A stretch of 64,000 nucleotides of DNA, taken from assembly GCA_021151765.1 (NCBI GenBank), contig JAGKWR010000001.1, forward strand, positions 1 through 64,000, given 5' to 3'. Shown piece by piece: positions 1 through 8,843 of this stretch (positions within the stretch are counted from its first letter, which is position 1; each line of letters opens with the position of its first letter). The stretch comes from Alphaproteobacteria bacterium (GTDB lineage: Bacteria; Pseudomonadota; Alphaproteobacteria; Rickettsiales; UBA1997). Position numbers and translations under genes: made by a program. The notes under the pieces are model-generated. The model was not told the origin of the DNA, did not search any database, and saw only the letters and a list, made by a program, of their open reading frames with translations.

Positions 1-11
1 TTTTCAAAATC

Positions 12-1100
12 GTGACAGAAATTCACAAAAAAAATATCACTCATTTCACAAAAAAAGAGCTTGAACAAGAGCTTGTGGCGCTCCAAGAAAAGCCATTTCG
101 CGCCAAGCAAATTTGGAATTGGATTTACGCCCGCGGCGTTTTTGATTTCGATTTGATGACCAATATTTCAAAAGAAACTCGCGAAGTTTTGAAAAATAAT
201 TTTGTCATTCAATTGCCTGAAGTTTCGAAAGATTTGATCTCGTTTGATGGCACGCGCAAATTCTTGGTAAAATTCCACGACGGACGTGAAGTTGAAGCAG
301 TTTATATTCCCGAAGAAACTCGCGGAACGCTTTGTATTTCATCGCAAGTCGGCTGCACTTTGGCTTGTAAATTTTGTCACACCGGCACACAGACTTGGGT
401 TAGAAATCTCGAATTTCACGAAATTGTCGCGCAAGTTGTAATCGCAAAAAATTTAATTTCGGATTGGGATAAAAATAATCGCCGCCTAACCAACATCGTG
501 TTTATGGGCATGGGCGAGCCTTTCTACAATTACGAAAACGTCGCTAAAACTGTTGCAGTGATGAACGACAATGAAGGTTTAGATATTTCCAATCGTAAAA
601 CCACTATCTCAACTTCTGGATTAGTTCCAGAAATTTTGCGTTGCGCCGAAGAACTCAAAACCAATTTAGCGATTTCGCTTCACGCCACAAATGACGAGCT
701 GCGCACCGATATTATGGCGATCAACAAAAGATATCCGCTGAAAGATTTATTAACGGCTTGCCAAACTTACAATAAGCTCAACAAAGGCCACAAAATCACT
801 TTCGAATATGTGATGTTACGCGGCAAAAATGACCAAGAACAGCATGCGCGTGAGCTGATTGCGCTGATTAAAAAATATAATCTGGAAGCCAAAATAAATC
901 TAATTCCGTTTAATCCTTGGGATGGCTGTGAGTACACCAATTCTGAAGCACAAACAATTTCCAAATTCCAAAAAATTTTAAAAGATGCCAATTTGGTTGC
1001 GCCAGTCCGCAAAACCCGTGGTGACGATGTTATGGCTGCTTGCGGACAGTTGAAGTCTGCGTCAGAACGCGAAAGAAAATCAAAAAATAAGAACCAATAA
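12..1100 (+). CDS. rlmN: Dual-specificity RNA methyltransferase RlmN
   Basis: Radical SAM enzyme that methylates C2 of A2503 in 23S rRNA and A37 in tRNAs. The CX3CX2C cluster motif is seen at C115/C119/C122, the first redox cysteine in TLCISS at C108 and the methyl-carrying cysteine in AACGQL at C344. GMGEP and the C-terminal VRKTRGDD motif are also present. At 362 residues it is slightly shorter than the E. coli enzyme. The chosen start is GTG at 12, but the frame stays open to the window edge, so a start further upstream outside the window is possible. It is convergent with the next gene, 46 bases away. Confidence 0.95.
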   Translation: MTEIHKKNITHFTKKELEQELVALQEKPFRAKQIWNWIYARGVFDFDLMTNISKETREVLKNNFVIQLPEVSKDLISFDGTRKFLVKFHDGREVEAVYIPEETRGTLCISSQVGCTLACKFCHTGTQTWVRNLEFHEIVAQVVIAKNLISDWDKNNRRLTNIVFMGMGEPFYNYENVAKTVAVMNDNEGLDISNRKTTISTSGLVPEILRCAEELKTNLAISLHATNDELRTDIMAINKRYPLKDLLTACQTYNKLNKGHKITFEYVMLRGKNDQEQHARELIALIKKYNLEAKINLIPFNPWDGCEYTNSEAQTISKFQKILKDANLVAPVRKTRGDDVMAACGQLKSASERERKSKNKNQ

Positions 1101-1146
1101 ATTATCGTCGAACCCGAATTCACTTCAGGTGAGATGATGCTTCCTT

Positions 1147-3195
1147 CTATTTAGGGTAGCGGACAATTACAATTCCGGATCCACCTGAACTCCAGTTTGA
1201 TGAATCAATTGGTCCACCGCCACCACCGCCGCCAGTATTTGCTGTACCGCTTGTAGCAAATTTATTAGTACCGCTACAACCTCCACAAGCTGTTGCTCCT
1301 CGACCGCCACCGCCAACGCCACCAGATGCTCCTAGCCCTGTATAACTACTACTGGAAACTGATTTTCCAGCGCCGCCGCCGCCATAGTAAGTTGAAACAC
1401 CACTTATGTCATACGCAAGTCCAGCACCACCAACTCCACCGCCATCACTTGCAGTACTAGATGTACCGCCAACTGCTCCAGCACCACCGCCGCCGCCACC
1501 ACCACCAGCAGGTCCACCAGCTTTAGGACCACCACTATTCCCTTGACCAGACGTACCAGATGCTTGACCACCACCTGTACCCCCTATTCCAAAGCCACCG
1601 CCTCCAGAACCTCCCTTTCTAGCAACCTGACATAGCTGACTATTCCATCCTGGCACAAAACAATTCGTAGCACCACTTCCACCTCCGATTGCAGTCAAAC
1701 TGACCGATCCTCCAGTAAAGGAAGAGTTACTACCATTATTACCATCAGTACCACCACTACCAACATTTATTGTATAAGAAGTACCTGATGTTAATGAGAC
1801 AGAAGATGTATATAGAACCCCGCCAGCACCGCCGCCGCCAGCACCAGCACCCCACCAAATTGTACCATTTGCCAGATAATAACTTTTTCCACCAGCGCCA
1901 CCACCAGCAACTACTAAAATATCAGCCGTAACCTTACCACTACAAGTTAAAGTTCCTGAAGACGTAAAAATATTAATAGAGTAATTATCTACCGGAGTTG
2001 ATGGTGCTGATCCTCCAGAACAAGTTGGCGGAATGGGCTCACAAGTAGATCCAGACACTCTATAACCACTAGCACAAGAACATGACGTTGCGCCGGTATA
2101 AGAAAACTGTCCATTAATACAGGTGTAGGCTAATGAGCCAGTAAAGTGTTGTGAAGTATTACAGGTTAAAGATCCAGAACCATTAGAAACTGTAGTGTCA
2201 GTAATTCCAATCGCTGCAGTAACCGTACAACTAGCTAAACAGGAATCATTACTAATTATTCCCCCAACACAGCTTCCACCAATACCACCAGAAGAAGCAG
2301 ATGAACCAATTGATCGCAAAATTTTACTGTTCCACTTTTTACCCAAATAATCTTCAACCGACTGTCTTTCTTCTGTCGTCAAAGCACGAGCAAAAATCAC
2401 AACTTCACCAAGTTGTCCTTGATAAGATTTACCGATAGAAAGAGTCGTCATACCAGACAAATGATTCGTATCGGTCGAAGTCGCAGCTAAAAGTCCATTG
2501 ATGTAAGTTTTTTTGCCCGAAGATTTATCGTGAACGAAGGTGAAAATTCGCGGTTTACCACTTGAAGCTGAGTAAGAAGAAATTGAAGAAGTGTAAGAAT
2601 TGTCACTTGATTGCGAGTGCTTAATTGTTCCGTCAGCGCTGTAACCCAAAACTAAATTTTTATTAGTTGCAGATTCATTTCCCGAAGAAGAATCACCGAT
2701 AAAATAATTTCCGCTTTTGTTACTTTCTCTTTGTTCAAGCACTAAAATAGTGTAATTCGTGTAATTCAGAACCGAACCATCAACGGTGAAATAGCCATTA
2801 GTTCCATCAAACTTCACAGCTTGAATCCCGTTAATACTATTTGAATAAGTTGGATAATATGAGCTGTTGCTTTGAGTTGCGTTGTTTGTGTTTACGTTCT
2901 CACGAATGTCGTACCAAGCGCTGAGAGAAGATGTGTCTGAACTTTCTGATGATTTGAAACTTTTATCTAAACTACTTTCTAACCACAAAACTGAATCGGG
3001 AATTCCTTGAACTGGTGATGAAATAGTCAAAGTTTGCGCCGTCTGAATGCGAAACTTTTTGATCAATGCATTAGAAGCCAGCACGCCAGCAATAATTATA
3101 GCAATGACCAGAACTACAATCGAGAGTTCACTCAGAGAAAATCCTCTAATCGACTTAGAACGATAATTTTTACCAATAAGTATATTTCTTTTCAT
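1147..3195 (-). CDS. Pseudopilin-like protein with LamG-type lectin domain and glycine-rich C-terminus
   Basis: A predicted surface or secreted protein of 682 residues. Residues about 15-45 form a type IV prepilin (class III) signal: a basic leader, then G|FSLSE with Glu at +5 and a hydrophobic helix. Residues about 70-290 resemble a concanavalin/LamG jellyroll and end in the 'GEVVIFARALTTEER..VEDYLG.KW' pattern typical of such domains. Residues about 300-395 are cysteine-rich. Residues 395-682 are a glycine/serine-rich domain ending in GSGIVIVRYPK, as in bacterial glycine-rich domain proteins. The first half is paralogous to the gene at 11702. No pilus assembly genes lie nearby. The substrate and function are unknown. 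It lies directly downstream of dnaJ (18 bases). Confidence 0.8.
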   Translation of the reverse strand: MKRNILIGKNYRSKSIRGFSLSELSIVVLVIAIIIAGVLASNALIKKFRIQTAQTLTISSPVQGIPDSVLWLESSLDKSFKSSESSDTSSLSAWYDIRENVNTNNATQSNSSYYPTYSNSINGIQAVKFDGTNGYFTVDGSVLNYTNYTILVLEQRESNKSGNYFIGDSSSGNESATNKNLVLGYSADGTIKHSQSSDNSYTSSISSYSASSGKPRIFTFVHDKSSGKKTYINGLLAATSTDTNHLSGMTTLSIGKSYQGQLGEVVIFARALTTEERQSVEDYLGKKWNSKILRSIGSSASSGGIGGSCVGGIISNDSCLASCTVTAAIGITDTTVSNGSGSLTCNTSQHFTGSLAYTCINGQFSYTGATSCSCASGYRVSGSTCEPIPPTCSGGSAPSTPVDNYSINIFTSSGTLTCSGKVTADILVVAGGGAGGKSYYLANGTIWWGAGAGGGGAGGVLYTSSVSLTSGTSYTINVGSGGTDGNNGSNSSFTGGSVSLTAIGGGSGATNCFVPGWNSQLCQVARKGGSGGGGFGIGGTGGGQASGTSGQGNSGGPKAGGPAGGGGGGGGAGAVGGTSSTASDGGGVGGAGLAYDISGVSTYYGGGGAGKSVSSSSYTGLGASGGVGGGGRGATACGGCSGTNKFATSGTANTGGGGGGGPIDSSNWSSGGSGIVIVRYPK

Positions 3196-3213
3196 GTCTA
3201 ACCTTATAGATTT

Positions 3214-4353
3214 CTAGAAGAAATCAGAAACTTTTTTAAAGAAACTTTCGCACTTTGGATTGCTTGATTTTCCCGTCATCAATTTGTCGAGTTTTTGCAA
3301 CAAATCACGTTCTTCGGAAGATAATTTTACCGGCGTTTCGATGTTCACTTTCACGTACATATCGCCTCTTCTGCCACCAGCATTCATAACACTCATGCCT
3401 TTTGATTTCATGCGGAATTGATCACCGTTTTGCGTGCCTTCCGGAATTTTCAAAGCCGCCTTTTCACCATCAATTGTCGGAATTTCAACCGATCCACCTA
3501 AAGCAGCAGTAGTGAACTTAATCGGCACTTCGAAGTGAATATCATCATTTTTACGAGTGAAAAATTTGTGTTTTTTAATCGTCATGAAGACATACAAATC
3601 ACCCGCTTGACCACCGCGCGTTCCAGCCTCTCCTTCATTAGCTAAACGAATTCTGCTGCCTTCTTCAACGCCAGCCGGAATTTTTACAGCCAAAGTTTTT
3701 TCTTTATTGACGCGTCCTTCACCACGACAAGTTTTGCACGGATTTTTAATAATTTGACCAGTGCCAGCGCAAGCTCCGCAAGTACGTTCAACTATGAAGA
3801 AACCTTGTTGCGCACGCACTTTTCCTGAGCCTTTACAATTTGTACAGTCAGTGGGCTTTTCATTACCTTCAGCGCCTGAACCCGAACATGTTGTGCACGA
3901 TGCCGCAATCGTAAAAGTAATATTTTTCGTGATGCCTTTAAAAGCTTCTTCGAGTGTGATTTCTAAATTGTAGCGAATGTCGGAACCGCGTTGTGCCGCA
4001 CTTCTTTTCTTGCCTTGGCGACCGCCCATTTCTCCGAAAATATCCGAAAAATTGCTAAAAATATCGTTGAAGTCAAAACCTTCAAAACCGCCTTGACCAC
4101 CACCGAATCCACCATGTCCGCCACCTTGACCGAAAGCATCGTGACCATATTGATCATAAGCAGCTTTTTTCTGATCGTCTTTCAAAACTTCATAAGCTTC
4201 TGTCGCTTCTTTGAATTTTGCTTCAGCTTCTTTATTACCGGGATTGCGATCTGGGTGATATTGCATCGCTAATTTGCGATAAGCTTTTTTGATTTCGTCT
4301 TGCGAAGCATTGCGTGCAACACCGAGTACTTCGTAATAATCTCTTTTGCTCAT
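3214..4353 (-). CDS. dnaJ: Chaperone protein DnaJ
   Basis: Co-chaperone that stimulates DnaK ATPase and delivers unfolded clients. All type I domains are visible: the J domain at 1-70 with HPD at 33-35, a Gly/Phe-rich linker at about 73-110, four CxxCxGxG zinc repeats (C153/C156, C170/C173, C192/C195, C206/C209) and the C-terminal substrate-binding domain. Length 379 is normal. dnaK, the usual neighbour, is absent; rdgB lies upstream and the pseudopilin-lectin gene downstream on the same strand. Confidence 0.97.
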   Translation of the reverse strand: MSKRDYYEVLGVARNASQDEIKKAYRKLAMQYHPDRNPGNKEAEAKFKEATEAYEVLKDDQKKAAYDQYGHDAFGQGGGHGGFGGGQGGFEGFDFNDIFSNFSDIFGEMGGRQGKKRSAAQRGSDIRYNLEITLEEAFKGITKNITFTIAASCTTCSGSGAEGNEKPTDCTNCKGSGKVRAQQGFFIVERTCGACAGTGQIIKNPCKTCRGEGRVNKEKTLAVKIPAGVEEGSRIRLANEGEAGTRGGQAGDLYVFMTIKKHKFFTRKNDDIHFEVPIKFTTAALGGSVEIPTIDGEKAALKIPEGTQNGDQFRMKSKGMSVMNAGGRRGDMYVKVNIETPVKLSSEERDLLQKLDKLMTGKSSNPKCESFFKKVSDFF

Positions 4354-4426
4354 TTTATGAAAATTGTAAAAATTGTGAAAATTTTTTGGATGAAAAATGT
4401 CACTTAAATAATATGACCCAAAACTT

Positions 4427-5047
4427 TTACAAGTCTTGTGTAGTAAGCCATTGCACCATTTTTTTAAATGCTACTCCACGATGTGAAATCTGATCTTTTA
4501 AAATTGGATCAATTTCACCAAAACTTTGCGTCATACCATCTTTAATAAAAATTGGATCGTAGCCGAAACCTTTATCGCCACGCGGTGGGAAAACCAAATT
4601 TCCATCCGCACGACCTTCAAAAGAAATAGAAAAATTGGTTTTTGGATCAAACAGACTCAAATTACAAACAAAGTAAGCACGTAAATTCTGCGGGTTACTT
4701 TTAGCAATTTCATTAGCGATTTTTTCAAAAGCCCTATCGAAATCATTTTTGCCTTCCGCATTTTTAGCAAAACGCGCTGAGTAAATTCCTGGTGCGTCAT
4801 TCATGGCAGCAACGCACAATCCTGAATCGTCAGCCAATGCAAATAAGTTGGTTTTTTGAGCGTAATATTTGGCTTTTAGCAATGAATTAGCCTCGAAGGT
4901 TAAACCAGTTTCTTCCGGCTCAGCAATCTCAAAATCAAAAGTGGCAACGGCTTTGATGTTGATTGATTTCAATAAATCAGAAATTTCGTTAAACTTACCG
5001 CGATTATTGGTCGCGATCAAGATTTCTTGAGGAAGTTTGAAAGTCAT
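4427..5047 (-). CDS. rdgB: XTP/dITP diphosphatase (RdgB/HAM1 family)
   Basis: House-cleaning pyrophosphatase that hydrolyses ITP, dITP and XTP to monophosphates and keeps deaminated purines out of nucleic acids. Family motifs seen are ATNNRGKFNEI at 12-22, ALADDSGLCV with D73/D74, GDKGFGYDPIF and SHRGVAFKKM near the C-terminus. Length 206 is typical. It lies 63 bases downstream of rpsP on the same strand and may be cotranscribed with it. Confidence 0.95.
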   Translation of the reverse strand: MTFKLPQEILIATNNRGKFNEISDLLKSINIKAVATFDFEIAEPEETGLTFEANSLLKAKYYAQKTNLFALADDSGLCVAAMNDAPGIYSARFAKNAEGKNDFDRAFEKIANEIAKSNPQNLRAYFVCNLSLFDPKTNFSISFEGRADGNLVFPPRGDKGFGYDPIFIKDGMTQSFGEIDPILKDQISHRGVAFKKMVQWLTTQDL

Positions 5048-5110
5048 ATTACGGACATAAAAAAGGGCGAGATTTACTCGCCCTAAAATATTGAAAATTT
5101 GCTAGCAATT

Positions 5111-5518
5111 TTATGCAGCGGCTTCTTCAGTTTTTTCTGCGGCCGCAGCGGCTGCAGCAGCTGCAGCTTCAGCAGCAGCTTCTAATTCTTTTGCTAATTT
5201 AGCAGCAGCTTTTTTCTTCAAATTGCTGCCTTTTTTCTTAGGAGTAAAATCTGGTTTGTATTTTTCAGCACCTTTAACACCCAAAGAAATCAAGAAACCG
5301 GCAACTCTTTCTGATGGTTGAGCACCAACTGAAAGCCAATATTCTGCTCTTTCTTTATTGATGGTGATGCGATTTTCTTTGTCATCAGCCAAAACTGGAT
5401 TGTAAGTACCAATTTTTTCCAAGAATTTTGAGTCTCTCGGAGAAGTGCTGTTAGTAACCAAAATGCGATAGAAAGGAAGTTTCTTTCTTCCACCGCGTGA
5501 AAGACGAATTTTTAACAT
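5111..5518 (-). CDS. rpsP: 30S ribosomal protein S16
   Basis: Small-subunit ribosomal protein. The start is ATG at 5518, giving MLKIRLSRGGRKK, the conserved N-terminus; the open frame upstream to 5671 has no family resemblance and is leader. The S16 core covers residues 1-85 and includes PFYRILVTNSTSPRDSKFLEKIG. Residues about 95-135 form a Lys-rich then poly-Ala tail ending EKTEEAAA, longer than most S16 proteins. The usual partners rimM, trmD and rplS are absent; rdgB follows instead. Confidence 0.96.
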   Translation of the reverse strand: MLKIRLSRGGRKKLPFYRILVTNSTSPRDSKFLEKIGTYNPVLADDKENRITINKERAEYWLSVGAQPSERVAGFLISLGVKGAEKYKPDFTPKKKGSNLKKKAAAKLAKELEAAAEAAAAAAAAAAEKTEEAAA

Positions 5519-5595
5519 GTTTAATTTAAAATTATTGTTCGGGCCATCGCCATTAAGATAATTAGGCAATTCCGATATCGACGGCATTCGAGGAG

Positions 5596-5625
5596 CGGCG
5601 CAAATTAGTTGTGCCGATTTTTTTT
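5596..5625 (+). terminator. Possible Rho-independent terminator on the + strand inside the rpsP leader
   Basis: CGGCGCA (5596-5602) pairs with TGTGCCG (5610-5616) with one wobble and is followed on the + strand by A then eight T. All neighbouring genes are on the minus strand, so no annotated + strand transcript ends here. It could end an unannotated small RNA antisense to the rpsP leader, or simply be a leader hairpin of rpsP. Confidence 0.35.
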
Positions 5626-5649
5626 GCAAGATCTTATGCAATAAAACTA

Positions 5650-5730
5650 TTCCCGTATATCCATTTGACATACGGGATAGAAATTATCATAAAGCAGGGT
5701 ACGTTTCGTGACCCATTAACCTATTACCGA
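5650..5730. repeat. Palindromic element, copy A
   Basis: TCCCGTAT at 5651-5658 and ATACGGGA at 5670-5677 form a perfect 8-bp inverted repeat around ATCCATTTGAC. The following bases GGGTACGTTTCGTGA resemble those in the element near 47895-47978 (GGGTAGCTCGTGA). It lies between rpsP and the 3' end of the unknown gene at 5745-6536. It could be a dispersed palindromic repeat or a terminator-like structure, although no T-run follows. Confidence 0.5.
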
Positions 5731-5744
5731 CAGAACGCTTTTGA

Positions 5745-6536
5745 CTATCTAGTGTTTTGCTCGCCTTCGTTTAATTGCTCAGATGATTGAACACGATCAG
5801 TCCAATTATTTTTTTTAATTTCTGGGTTAGAATCCTGAGCGTTCTGTTTATTTGCTTCTTCTTTAGATAATTTTAATGCTTTATTAACTTCTCTTTCAAA
5901 GTAACAAGCTACTAATCTAGGCATTTGGTCTTCATCGAATGGTGGCAAAATCAATCTACCATTTCTATTCAACTTCTTTTGATCTGTTTCTATAAATTTA
6001 GACACTAAATCTGCCAATGAATTATTACCTACAGCATTAGCATCTTTTTGAATTTCTTTCAAAGCTGCCATATGCTCTTTTGTATCATTACTAGAACCAA
6101 TAATTTCATCGGGAACAATTGTATTATATCGTGAAACACCGTATGGGATAGAACGAAGTGTTCTCGCCGCACCATAAAAAATACCAACAATTGGTGAAAT
6201 AATAGTGGCTAAAGCCATGTCACGACTTTCTCTTCTAAAATACTGATTAAAACCATTACGGATAGGAGAAATAAGACCGGGAGCATTAACAATTTTGTCA
6301 CAAACTTTAGATAACTCTTCGTTATCATTGTTCGTTAAAAAGTTCACTGTTTCTGAATTGAAATAAGAACAGCTTGATTTGAGATCTTCTCTGAATTTCT
6401 TTGGAAGAGCGTATTTTGTTGAATCAGAAACTTTAAATCCAAGTTGTCCTTCTGCAGATAAATTTTCCGTTTTTTCTTTTAGCTTTGTGAGCAATATTTC
6501 TTCTAAAGCACTGTAAACATCATTATTGGATGGCAT
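5745..6536 (-). CDS. Hypothetical protein flanked by palindromes
   Basis: A 263-residue protein not recognised. It is hydrophilic and charged, has a short hydrophobic stretch around residues 107-120 (ALATIISPIVGIFYGAA) that could insert in a membrane, and ends in a polar Asn/Gln/Glu-rich tail. No signal peptide or catalytic motif is visible. It sits between rpsP and nuoG on the same strand and has palindromic sequences on both sides that share TATATCCATTT. A lineage-specific or accessory gene is likely; no function can be assigned. Confidence 0.7.
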   Translation of the reverse strand: MPSNNDVYSALEEILLTKLKEKTENLSAEGQLGFKVSDSTKYALPKKFREDLKSSCSYFNSETVNFLTNNDNEELSKVCDKIVNAPGLISPIRNGFNQYFRRESRDMALATIISPIVGIFYGAARTLRSIPYGVSRYNTIVPDEIIGSSNDTKEHMAALKEIQKDANAVGNNSLADLVSKFIETDQKKLNRNGRLILPPFDEDQMPRLVACYFEREVNKALKLSKEEANKQNAQDSNPEIKKNNWTDRVQSSEQLNEGEQNTR

Positions 6537-6576
6537 ATGATAAATCTAATTTTTAATAATTTAGTCAATCTTTTGT

Positions 6577-6609
6577 GATATATATCCATTTAAAAAACGG
6601 ATATATATC
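6577..6609. repeat. Perfect 11-bp inverted repeat between nuoG and the unknown gene
   Basis: GATATATATCC at 6577-6587 and GGATATATATC at 6599-6609 are perfect inverted arms around ATTTAAAAAAC. There is no T-run on either side, so it is not a canonical terminator. It shares TATATCCATTT with the palindrome at 5651-5677 on the other side of the same gene. Confidence 0.55.
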
Positions 6610-6665
6610 AGCTGAGATTGCACTCATTATTAAATCAAATCTTTTTTCACTTTATTGCCAAAAAT

Positions 6666-8684
6666 TTAGCACTTGTTTAAAGGACGAGAAGCTCGTGCAA
6701 TTGGATTTGTTAAGTAGAAATTATAATCTTTTACGACCAATTTTTCAGAATCATCAAGATGACCTTCTACGTTGCCTAACTTGATCCAAGAAGCTTTGTG
6801 TACTTGATCAATATTGGCAAAAACAGCGTTGGTTTCGGCCATTTTATTTCTCAACTCTGCCAAATTTTTGAAGCCCAAATCGATGCCTAATTTTTGTGCT
6901 AATTGCACAATTAATTGCCAATCTTCTTTAGCTTCATTTGGCGCGAATACTGCACGGATAGTATTTTGTGCGCGACCTTCCAAATTTACGTAAGTTGCTT
7001 CTTTTTCACTGAAAGCTGCTGCCGGCAAAATTACGTCAGCGATTCTCGCACCAGCATCGCCATGCGATCCGATATACACAACAAAAGTATTTTCAAGTTG
7101 CGACAAATCAATTGCGTCATCAACTGAGTGCAAGAAAAGCACTTTAGTTTCATTATTTCCGCAAGATTGCATGATCTTCTTTACACCTTTTTCTGAAGTA
7201 AATCCTAGCTCTAATCCGTTCAACAAGCCGGTTGATTTAGACAAAAAGTTAAAACCATTCCAACCGTCTTTGATTAAATTATATTGCTCAGCAATACGTT
7301 TTACGTAAGACATGATCACTGCTCCGTCTTTGCGGGACAATAAATCAGCACCCAAAATCACCATTGGTTTTTGTGCTTTTTGCAAAATCGTCGCAAATTT
7401 TGATTCGCCGTTGAAAATATTTTCCAAAGCAAGAGCACTGTCGCCAAGATTTTCGTAGTCGTAAGTCAAATCAGAATCACAACCGATTGCCGCGATTTTC
7501 AAATTTTTTGACAACCATCTTTTTCTAATACGCGCATTCAAAACTGGTGCATCTTTTCTTGGATTTACACCGATCAACAAACAAGCATCAGCTTCGTCAA
7601 TGCCTGCAATTGTTGAGTTGAACAAATAAGAAGCGCGATCTTTAGCGTCGATTTTTTCGTCATTTAAACGGCATTCAAAATTGCTTGAGCCTAATTTTTG
7701 CAACAAAGTTTTAAGAGCAAAAATTTCTTCAGCAGCCGACAAAGATCCGCTCAAAGCGGCGATTTCATCACCTTTAACGCTATTTAATTTTTTTACTATT
7801 TCGTCAAAAGCTTCATCATTTGAAACCGCTGTCAATTTGCCGTGTTTTTTTACGTAAGATTTGTCTAAACGCTGATATTTCAAGCCGTCATAACAAAAAC
7901 GCGTTTTATCAGAAATCCATTCTTCGTTAATTTCTTCGTTCAAACGTGGTAAAATACGCATAACTTCCATGCCGCGCGAGTCAATGCGAATGTTGCTTCC
8001 CATCGCATCCATCACGTCGATAGTTTCGGTTTTTTTCAATTCCCAGCTACGAACTTTAAACGCATAAGGTTTTGAAGTAAGAGCGCCAACCGGACAAAGA
8101 TCGATGATATTTCCCGACAATTCTGATTTCAAAGATTGCTCAAGATAAGTCGTAATCTCCATTTTTTCGCCACGATTAACCGCACCAATTTCGGTAGTTC
8201 CAGCTACATCTTCGATAAAACGAGCGCAACGCGTGCAGTGAATACAACGAGTCATGGTAGTTTTAACCAACGGGCCCATGTCTTTGTCTTTTACAGCACG
8301 CTTATGTTCATGATATTCGCTTTTTCCGCGACCATATTGATAAGCTTGGTCTTGCAAATCGCACTCGCCACCTTGGTCACAAATTGGGCAATCCAGCGGG
8401 TGATTTGCTAACAAAAATTCCATCACACCTTCACGTGCTTTTTTCACCATCGGGCTGTCAGTATGAACTTTCATACCATCAGCAACTGGCATAGCGCAAG
8501 AAGCAACAGGTTTTGGCGGCATACCTTCAACTTCCACCAAACACATACGACAGTTACCGGCGATTGATAATCTTTCGTGATAACAAAATCTCGGAACCTC
8601 AACTTCCGCGACTTCGCAAGCCTGAATGATGGTAATACCTTCAGGAACTGTAATTTCTTTACCGTTAATTGTGACTATTGGCAT
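6666..8684 (-). CDS. nuoG: NADH-quinone oxidoreductase subunit G
   Basis: Largest peripheral-arm subunit of respiratory complex I; it passes electrons from the NADH module through iron-sulfur clusters. Cluster ligands seen are C34/C45/C48/C63 for [2Fe-2S], H95/C99/C102/C108 for the His-ligated [4Fe-4S] cluster and C147/C150/C153/C197 for the third cluster. The molybdopterin-like domain follows without cofactor motifs. Length 672 fits alphaproteobacterial and mitochondrial homologues. No other nuo gene is in the window; ssb is upstream and an unknown gene downstream, so it is separated from its complex partners. Confidence 0.96.
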   Translation of the reverse strand: MPIVTINGKEITVPEGITIIQACEVAEVEVPRFCYHERLSIAGNCRMCLVEVEGMPPKPVASCAMPVADGMKVHTDSPMVKKAREGVMEFLLANHPLDCPICDQGGECDLQDQAYQYGRGKSEYHEHKRAVKDKDMGPLVKTTMTRCIHCTRCARFIEDVAGTTEIGAVNRGEKMEITTYLEQSLKSELSGNIIDLCPVGALTSKPYAFKVRSWELKKTETIDVMDAMGSNIRIDSRGMEVMRILPRLNEEINEEWISDKTRFCYDGLKYQRLDKSYVKKHGKLTAVSNDEAFDEIVKKLNSVKGDEIAALSGSLSAAEEIFALKTLLQKLGSSNFECRLNDEKIDAKDRASYLFNSTIAGIDEADACLLIGVNPRKDAPVLNARIRKRWLSKNLKIAAIGCDSDLTYDYENLGDSALALENIFNGESKFATILQKAQKPMVILGADLLSRKDGAVIMSYVKRIAEQYNLIKDGWNGFNFLSKSTGLLNGLELGFTSEKGVKKIMQSCGNNETKVLFLHSVDDAIDLSQLENTFVVYIGSHGDAGARIADVILPAAAFSEKEATYVNLEGRAQNTIRAVFAPNEAKEDWQLIVQLAQKLGIDLGFKNLAELRNKMAETNAVFANIDQVHKASWIKLGNVEGHLDDSEKLVVKDYNFYLTNPIARASRPLNKC

Positions 8685-8695
8685 ATATGACTTAT

Positions 8696-8736
8696 CAAAA
8701 ACAAACCTCTCTACGCACTTCTGGCTTAGAGAGGTT
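8696..8736 (-). terminator. Rho-independent terminator after ssb, or nuoG leader hairpin
   Basis: AACCTCTCTA (8704-8713) and TAGAGAGGTT (8727-8736) form a perfect 10-bp stem. On the minus strand it is followed by TGTTTTTG. It lies 107 bases after the ssb stop and only a few bases before the nuoG ATG at 8684, so it could also act as an attenuator in the nuoG leader. Confidence 0.65.
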
Positions 8737-8843
8737 ATAATTTCTATTTATTTCGGTTCTGTTTACTTCGGTTTTGACCGCTTCAAAACTGAAGACGTCT
8801 TTTAGCGGTGAAAATTTTTTATGAAATAGAAAATTTCGAAACT

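Noticed and set aside
1200..2300. Repeated glycine codons as a tandem repeat locus
   Set aside because: The repetition is explained by the glycine-rich protein domain; no exact longer period was seen.
5519..5671. N-terminal extension of the rpsP frame (52 codons)
   Set aside because: The S16 family starts at MLKIRL; the extension covers the leader hairpins and has no similarity.
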